From: Kushneria aurantia DSM 21353
Lineage (GTDB): Bacteria > Pseudomonadota > Gammaproteobacteria > Pseudomonadales > Halomonadaceae
Length of the DNA stretch: 35,219 nucleotides
NCBI RefSeq assembly: GCF_000382245.1
Contig: NZ_KB907892.1
Location: 1-35,219 of the forward strand
Reading direction: 5' to 3'
A model generated the notes under the pieces. It was not told the origin of the DNA. It was given only the letters and a program-made list of their open reading frames with translations, and ran no database searches. Positions 18,671 to 28,067 of the stretch are shown here, in pieces. The position numbers were made by a program, and so were the translations under genes. Position 1 is the first letter of the stretch; each line of letters starts with the position of its first letter.

Positions 18671-19260
18671 CACCCTGTACCGGCGGTTGCCAAAGATATC
18701 AAAAGATATACATCCTTTCCGCCACTAGAGTGGCGATTATTTCTCCTGAAACCCACGATACAGGAGGCAGCCTTTCGGCTATGCAGCCGAGCTTCAATGT
18801 CAATGTGACTACTCCAGAAAAGCGTTAAAAGCTTACCGGGGTCGGTTCTTTGGGATCTCAATAAATGAGTAGAACATTGAGATTTCGAAAAAAGCCGCAT
18901 GATCCATAAAACAGACTTTCATGAGGATTTCTTATGGCAACAAAATGCGAAACATCCGCAACCGATCGAAGCATGAATTACGCTCCAGGCAATAAATATG
19001 AGGCAACTAATACTTCAAATCCATCCAGAAGCTGATACAACTCTGGCTTCGGCTATCCAAGAATGACGCCACAGCGATGCTCCCTGTGCGATACTTTCAG
19101 ACGTCCTTTTGTCAGCCTTTACACGATCGCTTACGTTGACATGCCCAGCTCCGCAGGATAGATGTCGATATGCGTACCCGAACGCCAAATTTCAGTCAGC
19201 CAATGCAGGATCAGAACTGCTGCAGTAACAGCCTTATGATTCCCGAGGTAGAGAATCGTT
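18671..19260. other. 590-bp AT-rich gap between csgD and csgE
   Basis: No conserved gene is seen. The stretch is AT-rich compared with its surroundings. It contains a short palindrome CGGCT-ATG-CAGCCG near 18776 and one small open frame with a good ribosome site (18934-19035). It probably carries the csgEFG promoter, and it is large enough for a small regulatory RNA, but nothing specific can be identified. Confidence 0.6.
18934..19035 (+). CDS. possible small ORF, 33 residues
   Basis: An ATG at 18934 has GAGGA 6 nt upstream and opens a 33-codon frame ending in TGA at 19033. The peptide is hydrophilic, rich in Thr, Asn and Ser, with one Cys and no signal peptide or membrane segment. I do not recognise it. 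It lies in the csgD-csgE gap. It may be chance; the only support is the ribosome site. Confidence 0.2.
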   Translation: MATKCETSATDRSMNYAPGNKYEATNTSNPSRS

Positions 19261-19782
19261 ATGTTTTTTCCTTTTCAACGTCAGCTTGTGGCAGGCCTTG
19301 CGCTTGCGGCGGTTACAACAATAACACCGCTTCGTGCTGAAGAGAGTGGCAGCAGCGTCCTTCCCGAAAACGAGCGCCAGGCTATCGACAACATTAACCG
19401 CCTTGAGGGTGAAGATGGCGCTGGTCTCGACCGCCACCTGTTCGGTAACAGCGTGCTGACCGGCGTGCTGGTAGACCGCACCGTCTCAAGAGCAGGCAAG
19501 AGCTTTTACCGCACTTTCAGTCAGATCGCCTTTGGCAACCCGATCATCGGCGGCGCCACACTGACCATCGTGGAGCGGCCGGATGCACTTCGCGGCGGTC
19601 TTTTATGGGTCGCCGAAGGCAATCATGTCTATTTCCGCACCCGTCTTTCGCCACGAGTCAACGAAGCCAACGAGGTGGCACGACAGGCCGTCGACATCGT
19701 GCAGAAGGCGATTCTGGAACGCCGTGTCAGCGCCGCCTTTTCTTCAAATCCTGATCTTGGCAGGGAGGAACTTCAGCCATGA
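19261..19782 (+). CDS. csgE: curli secretion specificity factor CsgE
   Basis: A 173-residue secreted protein with a signal peptide ending near Ala26 (PLRA). The core GVLVDRTVSRAGKSFYRTFSQ region and the TIVERPD and GNHVYFRTRLSP segments are CsgE hallmarks. CsgE caps the CsgG pore in the periplasm and guides curlin subunits to it. E. coli CsgE is 129 residues; the extra length here is a linker after the signal peptide and a C-terminal extension. The stop overlaps the csgF ATG by 4 nt. Confidence 0.93.
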   Translation: MFFPFQRQLVAGLALAAVTTITPLRAEESGSSVLPENERQAIDNINRLEGEDGAGLDRHLFGNSVLTGVLVDRTVSRAGKSFYRTFSQIAFGNPIIGGATLTIVERPDALRGGLLWVAEGNHVYFRTRLSPRVNEANEVARQAVDIVQKAILERRVSAAFSSNPDLGREELQP

Positions 19783-20198
19783 ATGGAAAACGCAACACCT
19801 TCATTGGCGCGCTACTTGGCGGCGCTCTCACCATAGCCGGAAGCGTCCAGGCCGGTGACCTGGTCTACCGTCCCATCAATCCCACCTTCGGTGGCGATCC
19901 TCTGGCGGGTAACTACCTGCTCAACAAGGCGCAGGCACAGGACAATAACAAGGATCCCGACGCGCCGGGCAGACAGAGTTTCAGTGCTACCGACCGGCTG
20001 GTTCAGAGTCTGCAAAGCCGCCTGATCTCTCAGCTCCTGGGCGATATCAGTACCGGTAAAATCAGCGAGGGAAGCTTTGAAAGCACCGACTTCAGCGTCA
20101 CGATCCAGGAGCAAAACGATCTTATCAATCTGCGTATCACGGACAAGACAACCGGTGACGTCACTGATATCCAGGTGGGCGGTCTTTTCAACCCCTGA
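19779..20198 (+). CDS. csgF: curli assembly/anchoring factor CsgF
   Basis: A 139-residue protein, the same size as E. coli CsgF (138). The signal peptide ends near residue 25 (VQA), and the mature N-terminus DLVYRPINPTFGG is the segment that inserts in the CsgG pore constriction. The C-terminal domain is the surface-exposed part that works with the CsgB nucleator. It is translationally coupled to csgE and 33 bp upstream of csgG. Confidence 0.95.
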   Translation: MNGKRNTFIGALLGGALTIAGSVQAGDLVYRPINPTFGGDPLAGNYLLNKAQAQDNNKDPDAPGRQSFSATDRLVQSLQSRLISQLLGDISTGKISEGSFESTDFSVTIQEQNDLINLRITDKTTGDVTDIQVGGLFNP

Positions 20199-20231
20199 CG
20201 TTAATTAGAACATCAATAAGAGAGATCGCTC

Positions 20232-21062
20232 ATGAAAGTTGTTGCAGCACTTCTTCTGGCCACGACACTCAGCGGCTGCGCCAGTATGGTGGCCCAGCCC
20301 ACCGATCTGGCGGGCACCGAACCTACGCTGACGCCGCGCAGTGCCACCTACCGGGACCTGATATCGCTACCGCCGCCGTCAGGGCGCATTTTCGTATCGG
20401 TCTATGATTTTCTCGACCAGACCGGTCAGTACCGTCCGGCGCCGGCCAGCACCTTCTCTACGGCCGTCACCCAGGGGGCCGCGGCGATGCTCACCGGTGC
20501 GCTGGCGGACTCCGGCTGGTTCGTGCCGCTGGAGCGTGTAGGGCTACAGAACCTGCTGACCGAGCGACGTATTATTCGCGCTGAAAGCGAACGGCTGGGC
20601 CAGCCCGATACGCTACCTTCCCTGCGCTCTGCCTCGGTGCTGCTGGAAGGGGGCATTATCGCCTACGATACCAACCTGCGAACCGGCGGGCTGGGCGCTG
20701 CCTATTTCGGTATCAGCAGTTCCGGTCAATATCAGGTCGACCAGGTAACGGTCAACCTGCGCGCGGTCGAGATCTCTACCGGCGAAGTTCTCGAAAATGT
20801 GACCACCACCAAAACCATCTATTCACAGGAAGTGCGCGCCGGCGTTTTCCGCTTCATCGAGTTTCGTCGTCTGCTGGAAGCCGAGGCGGGTTATACTACC
20901 AACGAGCCGGTGCAAATGGCGGTCATGTCGGCTATCGAGTCGGCGGTTATTCACCTCATTGCGCGTGGTATCAAGGATAACCTGTGGAACATGCAGCCCG
21001 GAACCGATATCAAGGATACCATTCTTGATGAGTATCTTGAGCTTCCAGAGGTCAGCTCCTGA
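20232..21062 (+). CDS. csgG: curli secretion channel lipoprotein CsgG
   Basis: A 276-residue outer-membrane lipoprotein (E. coli 277). The lipobox LSGC has the acylated Cys at residue 16. The pore-forming core includes SVYDFLDQTGQY, LLEGGIIAYDTN and the GLGAAYFGISSSGQYQ region. Nonamers form the export pore for CsgA and CsgB. A strong terminator follows at 21145-21177, ending the csgEFG transcript. Confidence 0.97.
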   Translation: MKVVAALLLATTLSGCASMVAQPTDLAGTEPTLTPRSATYRDLISLPPPSGRIFVSVYDFLDQTGQYRPAPASTFSTAVTQGAAAMLTGALADSGWFVPLERVGLQNLLTERRIIRAESERLGQPDTLPSLRSASVLLEGGIIAYDTNLRTGGLGAAYFGISSSGQYQVDQVTVNLRAVEISTGEVLENVTTTKTIYSQEVRAGVFRFIEFRRLLEAEAGYTTNEPVQMAVMSAIESAVIHLIARGIKDNLWNMQPGTDIKDTILDEYLELPEVSS

Positions 21063-21144
21063 CATCCCCGGAGCGCCTTGATCACTCACTGCAGCACCTA
21101 AAATATTTCATTTATTGTTGACACACAAATGTCATATAGCGCAT

Positions 21145-21177
21145 AAAAAAGCGGCTCCATCAGGAGCCGCTTTTTTT
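21145..21177. terminator. bidirectional intrinsic terminator after csgG
   Basis: GCGGCTCC (21151-21158) pairs with GGAGCCGC (21163-21170) around ATCA. The stem is flanked by A6 on the left and T7 on the right, a textbook terminator in both directions. It separates csgEFG from csgBA, so csgBA needs its own promoter within 21178-21343. Confidence 0.95.
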
Positions 21178-21343
21178 ATACTTTAAAAATCTCAACCCGC
21201 GCAAACTATTAACCTCTCTCCAGGCCATGAGAATGGTCTTTCTCATACTCAAAATCCATCCAACGACCGATACCACACAGCGCCTCGTCTATTCAGAATG
21301 GCCTCCATAAAGAGATAAGCCCAAGTGACGGACGGTAGAAGTG

Positions 21344-21892
21344 ATGCAAGAATCGACCGGGAATTCAAGCAGGATATCAGAGAAAAGAGCGTCAGTTTTT
21401 TCAACGCTCGCAGCTCTCGTGATGACCTCGCTGCTATCGCTTCAATGTTCGTCAACTCTGGCCAGTGATGATGGCATTCTGCCGGCAAGAATCGAGCAAT
21501 TCAGTATGCCCTCTGCCAGCCATTCCACACCCGGCAGGAACGCTATTATTGCGCAAATCGGTAGCGGTAATAGTGCGGAAATAGTGCAATCGGCTTCGTC
21601 ACGCTATCAACAAAACGCTGTAATTTATCAGCGTGGCAATAACAACCGGGCTGGCATTTATCAGTATGACACTGAAGCCACTGCCACAATTACCCAAATA
21701 GGTAACGGGCATTCAGCTAAAATTTTCCAGCGCGACGAAAATGCTATAGCAGCGGCCAATGCCGACATTAAACAGTATGGCAGCAACAGTAACGTCAATG
21801 TTTTGCAGTCCGATAGTGGCCAGAACGTTCAGGTAGCGCAATATGCCTGGTCAGGCAATGCCCTTCCGGTCACCATCACAACCTATCGGTAA
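21344..21892 (+). CDS. csgB: minor curlin / nucleator CsgB
   Basis: A 182-residue secreted curlin. A long n-region precedes the hydrophobic signal (about 17-34), with probable cleavage after Ala40. The mature part has curlin repeats of the form IxQxGxxNxAxIxQ: AQIGSGNSAEIVQ, YQRGNNNRAGIYQ, TQIGNGHSAKIFQ, KQYGSNSNVNVLQ and a last unit near the C-terminus. Its position before csgA and a charged, less regular last repeat fit the nucleator. E. coli CsgB is 151 residues. The ATG at 21344 has a weak ribosome site, and a GTG 3 nt upstream is possible. Confidence 0.88.
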   Translation: MQESTGNSSRISEKRASVFSTLAALVMTSLLSLQCSSTLASDDGILPARIEQFSMPSASHSTPGRNAIIAQIGSGNSAEIVQSASSRYQQNAVIYQRGNNNRAGIYQYDTEATATITQIGNGHSAKIFQRDENAIAAANADIKQYGSNSNVNVLQSDSGQNVQVAQYAWSGNALPVTITTYR

Positions 21893-21974
21893 ACCAACCG
21901 ATACCGGTAGCCAGGCCGGAGAATGCAGCAATCGAAGTAAAACCACTCGCAATCGATCTTCAAGGAGTTACAGC

Positions 21975-22646
21975 ATGAAAATGAAACTGACCGCCATCGC
22001 CGCCGCTGTTGCCATGTCGGCTTCTTTCTCGGTCCTGGCCGCAGGTAACGATGCAGGTGTTTATCAGGATGGCCAGAACGCTCAGGCCGATCTGACGCAG
22101 AATGGCCAGAGTAACAAAGGCCGCATCGATCAGATTGCCGGTAACTCGGGCGGCCTTGCCACTCTCGAGCAGTCCGGTGAAGCCAACGAAGGCTATATTT
22201 ATCAGGTGGGCATCGAGAATCAGGCCTATATCACCCAGCAGGCTTCCGATAACGATGCCATCGTCTATCAGGGGGAAGGTAACGGCAGCGTTGGCGCTAT
22301 CGATCAGTCCGGTGGCAGCAACAACTACGCAACGGTCACTCAGTATAACGACTTCAACGAAGCCGGTATCATTCAGGTCGGCTCCGACAACGCAGGTAGT
22401 ATCATGCAGGCCGAGGACAACAACTACGCCGGTCTGTGGCAGCTTGGTGACGGCAACGACGCCAGTATCGCCCAGATCAGTGCGGGTTACCAGGCAGAAG
22501 GTAACTTCGCCGAAGTGACTCAGACCGGGTATAGTCAGCAGGCTACTGTAACCCAGACCTCCGCACTCTACGACGCCGCCAATACCGCCTACGTCAATCA
22601 GAGCGGCTTTGGCAATACTGCCAACGTTGCGCAGAACGCTTACTGA
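21975..22646 (+). CDS. csgA: major curlin subunit CsgA, enlarged
   Basis: A 223-residue secreted amyloid subunit; the signal peptide ends near Ala22-Ala23. The mature chain consists of about eight and a half curlin repeats of roughly 20-24 residues with Gln, Gly and Asn at fixed places (for example GRIDQIAGNSG, GYIYQVGIENQ, ATVTQYNDFNEAGIIQ). E. coli CsgA is 151 residues with five repeats, so this fibre subunit is much longer. Asp and Glu are frequent, as in halophile proteins. The start has an AAGGAG site 8 nt upstream. It lies 82 bp after csgB and probably shares its transcript. A terminator follows at 22704-22725. Confidence 0.92.
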   Translation: MKMKLTAIAAAVAMSASFSVLAAGNDAGVYQDGQNAQADLTQNGQSNKGRIDQIAGNSGGLATLEQSGEANEGYIYQVGIENQAYITQQASDNDAIVYQGEGNGSVGAIDQSGGSNNYATVTQYNDFNEAGIIQVGSDNAGSIMQAEDNNYAGLWQLGDGNDASIAQISAGYQAEGNFAEVTQTGYSQQATVTQTSALYDAANTAYVNQSGFGNTANVAQNAY

Positions 22647-22653
22647 AGCAGCC

Positions 22654-22680
22654 CATGAGCCAGCGATTAGCCGGCTCATG
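22654..22680 (+). repeat. 8-bp inverted repeat after csgA
   Basis: CATGAGCC (22654-22661) pairs with GGCTCATG (22673-22680) across an 11-nt loop. It lies between the csgA stop and the terminator and has no U-tract; it may stabilise the csgA mRNA. Confidence 0.45.
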
Positions 22681-22693
22681 CCGATAAGCTGAT

Positions 22694-22733
22694 CGAAAAA
22701 ACCTCGCCCCGCTATAGCGGGGCGAAGTTTTTT
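22694..22733. terminator. bidirectional terminator between csgA and the CsgH-like gene
   Basis: A 9-bp GC-rich stem (22704-22712 with 22717-22725, loop TATA) is followed by AGTTTTTT and preceded by AAAAAA. It serves csgA from the left and the convergent gene from the right. Confidence 0.93.
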
Positions 22734-22777
22734 ACACGGTGCTTTCAGGCCCGCCATGCTGGTAGGCCTCTTGTCTT

Positions 22778-23143
22778 TCAGCGTACACTCAGGTTAAGCC
22801 GGCTGCCCTCGCCACCGGTCGATGAGTGAGAACGATTGCCGCCCTTTTCGACATCGAGTTGCAAACGCCCGGCATCAAGCAGCGTAATACTGGCCTGGAG
22901 TGCAACGCCCTCAAAATGGCGCTTCAGTGGCACGCTACTCTGCTCTTCAACGATGCGATGGCTACCGTCCGGGGCGACAATGTCCCAACGAGCTGTAAAA
23001 CGTGTATCCGGGGTTCCCGTCACGCTGACATCGATCTCAGAGGCGCTCTGCGCGCCGCCGGCCTGGGATGCCATCATTACTGATGCCATCACGGCACCAC
23101 CCAATACAGCACGGCGCCGCCGCTCTTTGCCGAATTTTTTCAT
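22778..23143 (-). CDS. CsgH/CsgC-like curli assembly protein (probable)
   Basis: A 121-residue protein with a basic n-region and a hydrophobic signal (about 12-31), so probably periplasmic. The mature domain (TGTPDTRFTARWDI, then a Gly/Ser-rich acidic end with EKGGNRSHSST) looks like a small immunoglobulin-like beta-sandwich. The pattern fits CsgH of non-enteric curli loci, a counterpart of CsgC that stops premature amyloid formation in the periplasm. The CxC motif of CsgC is absent. The assignment is by pattern and position only. The start at 23143 has a GGAGGG site. It converges on csgA. Confidence 0.6.
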   Translation of the reverse strand: MKKFGKERRRRAVLGGAVMASVMMASQAGGAQSASEIDVSVTGTPDTRFTARWDIVAPDGSHRIVEEQSSVPLKRHFEGVALQASITLLDAGRLQLDVEKGGNRSHSSTGGEGSRLNLSVR

Positions 23144-23448
23144 CGTTGCCCTCCGCCAACCCGCCGGCACCATCGCCGGCTTTGAACCGTTATGAGCACG
23201 CCCGTTCTTCGCAAATATCTTTAACAGAGGCCTCGCACGACGGCACAAAAACTATCGCGCGTGGCGCACTTTTGCCATTATCACTGGCCTCAACACTGGT
23301 ATCAAACCATTCCTGCGGAGTTCGATTTGCACCTTCAACATGAAGGCCAACAATCGTCTCGGAGGGCTGAAAACGAGTCGAGCCGCCCCTTCGGACGGCT
23401 CGATGCGAGCGCAATCGCGCGTCATCTGACGCCTTCGCTATCGAAGAC
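23144..23448. other. 305-bp region between the CsgH-like gene and ahcY
   Basis: No gene is supported. The left part is the upstream region of the CsgH-like gene. The right part holds a hairpin (23378-23403) that probably ends ahcY. No operator could be recognised. Confidence 0.6.
23378..23403 (-). terminator. probable ahcY terminator
   Basis: TCGAGCCG (23378-23385) pairs with CGGCTCGA (23396-23403). On the minus strand the stem is followed by CTCGTTTTC, a weak U-tract. It lies 46 bp past the ahcY stop. Confidence 0.6.
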
Positions 23449-24852
<1,404 letters not shown>

Positions 24853-24870
24853 ATTTACTCCTGACAGAGA

Positions 24871-24942
24871 AAGGGCGCCGTTGAATCGGAATATCCCGTC
24901 CGAGCCTCGCAAAGGATGTCCCTTTGCTGCAGCGCCCCTCGG
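24871..24942 (-). promoter_or_regulatory. SAH riboswitch in the ahcY leader
   Basis: On the minus strand the leader begins CCGAGGGGCGCTGC (from 24942). It continues through a short hairpin AAAGG-GACAT-CCTTT to GAGGCTCGG (24908-24900), which closes the main stem with CCGAG, and then GGCGCCC (24879-24873). The last element can pair with GGGGCGC of the first strand to form the pseudoknot. This order and these conserved bases match the SAH riboswitch, which turns on ahcY when SAH accumulates. The ribosome site lies about 13 nt beyond the pseudoknot strand, so translational control is likely. Confidence 0.92.
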
Positions 24943-24976
24943 AGGGAGTTGTCTCAGACAGATGTCAAATGATGCG

Positions 24977-25007
24977 ATTATAGCGGGATGTCCGGCACTC
25001 GGGTCAA
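24977..25007 (-). promoter_or_regulatory. probable sigma-70 promoter of ahcY
   Basis: On the minus strand TTGACC (25007-25002) and a perfect TATAAT (24982-24977) are 19 bp apart. A start about 7 nt after the -10 would place the mRNA 5' end some 25-30 nt before the riboswitch. The spacing is longer than ideal, but the -10 is exact. Confidence 0.65.
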
Positions 25008-25027
25008 CGAAGGAGAAGAGGTCTCAT

Positions 25028-26287
25028 TCAGGGCGATTTTGTGCGCTTGTCCTTATCCAGCAGGTGACGCACCACCCGGCCAATGCTCAACCCCTGCACC
25101 AGAATCGAAAACAGCACCACGATATAGGTGATCATCACGATCGGCTCGCGCCAATCGGTTTGCGGCAGCCCCAGCGCCAGTGCCACCGAGATACCGCCGC
25201 GCAGCCCGCCCCAGGTAAGCACCCGGGTGGTTCCGCGACGAAAGCCCAGCCAGCGCCGCAGCAGGGTCAGCGGCACCCCGATGGTGGCCAGCCGAGTGAC
25301 CAGCATGATCGCGATCAGCGGCAGTGCTACCCACAGATAGTTGAGCTGAAAGGGAATCAGCAGCAGCTCGAGTCCGATCAGCACAAACAGCACGGCATTG
25401 AGGATCTCGTCGATCAGTTCCCAGAAGCCATCGACGTAGGTGCGTGTATTGTGCGACATCGCCCCCGAACGGGCCATATTGCCGATGATCAGGCCGGCCA
25501 CCACCATGGCGATCGGCCCCGACAGATGCAGCTGCGAGGCCAGCGCGTAGCCGCCTACTACCAGCGCCAGTGACAACAGCACCTCGACCTGGTGCTGGTC
25601 GATCGACTTCATCAGCGCGTAGACCAGCGCGCCGATTGCCACACCCAGCACAATGCCTCCCCCGGCCTCCTGCAGAAAAAGCATCCCCACATGGCCTGCC
25701 GTCAGCGCATCACCAGCGGTCGCCGCGCCCAGCAGGGTCGAAAACACCACCACCGCCACGCCGTCATTGAACAGCGACTCGCCGACGATTCGAATCTCCA
25801 TGTCATCGGGAGCGCCGGCGCTGCGCATGATGCCCAGCACCGCGATGGGATCGGTAGGCGCCAGTAGCGCGCCCATCACCAGACACCACAGCCAGGGGAT
25901 GTCGGTACCCAGCGCGGCGAACAGCCACCAGGCGGCCGTTCCCACCACCAGCGTGGAGATCATCACACCACAGGTTGCCAACAGACCGATCGACCAGCGG
26001 TAGCGCCTGAGCTGTGCCAGATCGACATGCAGCGCGCCGGCAAACAGCAGAAAGGAGAGCATGCCATCCATCAACAGGGCGTTGAAATTGACCTGCTCGA
26101 GCCAGTAGCGGGCATGGTCGGTGACGTCGGCAAAGCCGGCGTGATTGAGTCCGATCAGGACCAGCGACATCACCAGCGCAATCACCATCACGCCGATGGT
26201 GGCAGGCAGACGGATGAAGCGGTGATTGAACCAGGAGAACAGCGCCGTAATAGTGATAAACAGCGCCGCCAGGTTGAGCAGAGGCAT
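25028..26287 (-). CDS. CPA1-family Na+/H+ antiporter (NhaP type)
   Basis: A 419-residue membrane protein with about 12 hydrophobic helices. The ALLAPTDPIAVLG motif and the following ESLFNDGVAVVVF segment supply the Asp residues of the CPA1 ion-binding site. It exports Na+ (or K+) in exchange for protons, a suitable role in a halophile. The ATG at 26287 is preceded by AAGGA about 10 nt upstream; the open frame has 18 extra codons. It lies between ahcY and metK on the same strand, but terminators and promoters on both sides suggest it is transcribed alone. Confidence 0.9.
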   Translation of the reverse strand: MPLLNLAALFITITALFSWFNHRFIRLPATIGVMVIALVMSLVLIGLNHAGFADVTDHARYWLEQVNFNALLMDGMLSFLLFAGALHVDLAQLRRYRWSIGLLATCGVMISTLVVGTAAWWLFAALGTDIPWLWCLVMGALLAPTDPIAVLGIMRSAGAPDDMEIRIVGESLFNDGVAVVVFSTLLGAATAGDALTAGHVGMLFLQEAGGGIVLGVAIGALVYALMKSIDQHQVEVLLSLALVVGGYALASQLHLSGPIAMVVAGLIIGNMARSGAMSHNTRTYVDGFWELIDEILNAVLFVLIGLELLLIPFQLNYLWVALPLIAIMLVTRLATIGVPLTLLRRWLGFRRGTTRVLTWGGLRGGISVALALGLPQTDWREPIVMITYIVVLFSILVQGLSIGRVVRHLLDKDKRTKSP

Positions 26288-26372
26288 GGGCAGGCATCCT
26301 TGCCGCAGGAAGTCATGATGCCCAAGCATAGCGCACAACAACCATCGACCCGAATCGGCACTGCCAAAGGAA

Positions 26373-26393
26373 GGGCCCGCATGGCGCGGGCCC
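26373..26393 (-). terminator. probable metK terminator
   Basis: An 8-bp perfect stem GGGCCCGC/GCGGGCCC (26373-26380 with 26386-26393) is followed on the minus strand by TTCCTTTGG. It lies 10 bp past the metK stop. Confidence 0.7.
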
Positions 26394-26402
26394 GGTGGGT
26401 CA

Positions 26403-27623
26403 TTACAGGCCGGCTGACGACTTCAGCGCTTCGGCGCGATCGGTTTTCTCCCAGGGAAAAGCAGTGAAGGTCTCGACCTGCTCTTCGCCGTTGACGTCCC
26501 GCCAGCGATAGCTGTGCTCGAAGGGCTCACGGCCGAAATGGCCGTAGGAGGCGGTCAGCTGATACATCGGATGCAGCAGATCGAGCATGCGGGTGATGGC
26601 GTAGGGGCGCAGATCGAAATGCTCGCGTACCAGCTCGACGATTTTATCGTCATCGATGCGGCCGGTGCCGAAGGTATTGACCGATACCGAAGTGGGCTGC
26701 GCCACGCCGATCGCGTAGGAGATCTGAATCTCGCACTTGTCGGCCAGCCCGGCGGCGACCACATTTTTGGCCACGTAACGTCCTGCATAGGCGGCGCTTC
26801 TGTCCACCTTGGAGGGATCCTTGCCGGAGAAGGCACCGCCGCCGTGGCGTGCCATGCCGCCATAGGTATCGACGATGATCTTGCGTCCGGTCAGGCCGCA
26901 GTCACCCACCGGCCCGCCAATCACGAACTTGCCGGTCGGGTTGATGTGAAAGCGGGTCGAATCGGTGATCCACTCCGCCGGCAGCACATCGCGGATGATC
27001 AGCTCTTCGACGGCGTGGCGCAGTTCCTCCTGCGAAATAGTATCGTCGTGCTGGGTGGAAAGCACCACCGCGTCCACCGCCACCGGCTTGCCGTCGTCAC
27101 CATAGCGGAAGGTGACCTGACTCTTGGCGTCGGGGCGCAGCCAGGAGAGAGTGCCGTTGCGGCGCAGCTCCGACTGACGCTCCACCAGCCGGTGCGAGTA
27201 GTGGATCGGCGCCGGCATGTAGCTGGGCGTTTCGTTGGTGGCGTAGCCGAACATCAGCCCCTGGTCGCCGGCGCCCTGGTCTTCCGGCTTGCTGCGATCC
27301 ACCCCCTGGGCGATATCCACGCTCTGCTTGCCGATCAGATTGAGCACGCCACAGGTGGCGCCGTCGAAACCCACCTCTGAAGAGGTATAACCGATATCCG
27401 AAATGACCCGGCGTACCAGCTCCTCGAGATCGACCCAGGCACTGGTGGTGATCTCGCCGGCGACGATCGCCACCCCCGTCTTGACCAGGGTTTCGCAGGC
27501 CACGCGGGCCTGGCGGTCGCGGGCGATCAGGGCGTCGAGCACGGCATCCGAGATCTGATCGGCGATCTTGTCCGGATGGCCCTCGGAGACCGATTCGGAA
27601 GTGAACAGGGAATATTCGCTCAT
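26403..27623 (-). CDS. metK: S-adenosylmethionine synthetase
   Basis: A 406-residue enzyme making SAM from methionine and ATP. The ATP motif EGHPDK (14-19), [12 protein letters not shown] and the glycine-rich [16 protein letters not shown] segment are all intact. The start at 27623 is fixed by the conserved N-terminus ([16 protein letters not shown]). The ribosome site is modest: AAGGA lies some 14 nt away. No SAM riboswitch or MetJ box was recognised upstream. It supplies the substrate of the cycle that ahcY and metF complete. Confidence 0.98.
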   Translation of the reverse strand: MSEYSLFTSESVSEGHPDKIADQISDAVLDALIARDRQARVACETLVKTGVAIVAGEITTSAWVDLEELVRRVISDIGYTSSEVGFDGATCGVLNLIGKQSVDIAQGVDRSKPEDQGAGDQGLMFGYATNETPSYMPAPIHYSHRLVERQSELRRNGTLSWLRPDAKSQVTFRYGDDGKPVAVDAVVLSTQHDDTISQEELRHAVEELIIRDVLPAEWITDSTRFHINPTGKFVIGGPVGDCGLTGRKIIVDTYGGMARHGGGAFSGKDPSKVDRSAAYAGRYVAKNVVAAGLADKCEIQISYAIGVAQPTSVSVNTFGTGRIDDDKIVELVREHFDLRPYAITRMLDLLHPMYQLTASYGHFGREPFEHSYRWRDVNGEEQVETFTAFPWEKTDRAEALKSSAGL

Positions 27624-28067
27624 GACAACTTTCGATCCTTATTTGGCGCTCGGGCTTGAAACAGAAGGCATCTCGGGAACGGACGTCATTTTACAGCATC
27701 GGCGTTTCGCGCCGCGCAAGCCCCACGGGAAGCGACATCGAAAGAAAAGTTTACACGCTGTCATGCAAACTGCCTAACACCCCAAAATGCAAGAGTTTCA
27801 TATTGATATGACGTTTTACTCATACCGACACCTGCCCTTCCCCCGCACACCTGAACATGTCTCAACGGGGCGTAAAGTGCTGATTGGTCAGCGTCGCCGC
27901 TTCAACTCGACCACTCCCCAAACCCCTGCTTGCGTGCCTCGCGGCAATAACAAAGCGGGTCCGTTTCGGACGCTTTTACAGCAACCGAAACGGACCCGGC
28001 GTTTTCAAGGTTTATGAGGTAGCAGCAAGCCATGGCACAGGCATCCGACCTGCTGCACGGGTGGTTC
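27624..28067. other. 444-bp intergenic region between the polyol operon and metK
   Basis: No gene is supported; the short open frames here have no ribosome sites or recognisable sequence. The right side should contain the metK promoter. The left side has a 13-bp perfect inverted repeat (27957-27997) that probably terminates the polyol operon. Confidence 0.6.
27957..27997 (-). terminator. long hairpin terminator of the polyol operon
   Basis: GGGTCCGTTTCGG (27957-27969) pairs perfectly with CCGAAACGGACCC (27985-27997) across a 15-nt loop. On the minus strand it is followed by GCTTTGTTATT. It lies 70 bp past the end of the dehydrogenase gene. Confidence 0.7.

Noticed and set aside
21975-22646. 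Regular repeats suggesting a CRISPR array or tandem DNA repeat
   Set aside because: The repeats are degenerate at DNA level and exist as curlin protein repeats in one open frame with a signal peptide.
27624-27780. Possible SAM riboswitch or MetJ box upstream of metK
   Set aside because: No conserved SAM-I/II/III or SAM-SAH core and no AGACGTCT-type repeat could be found by eye.
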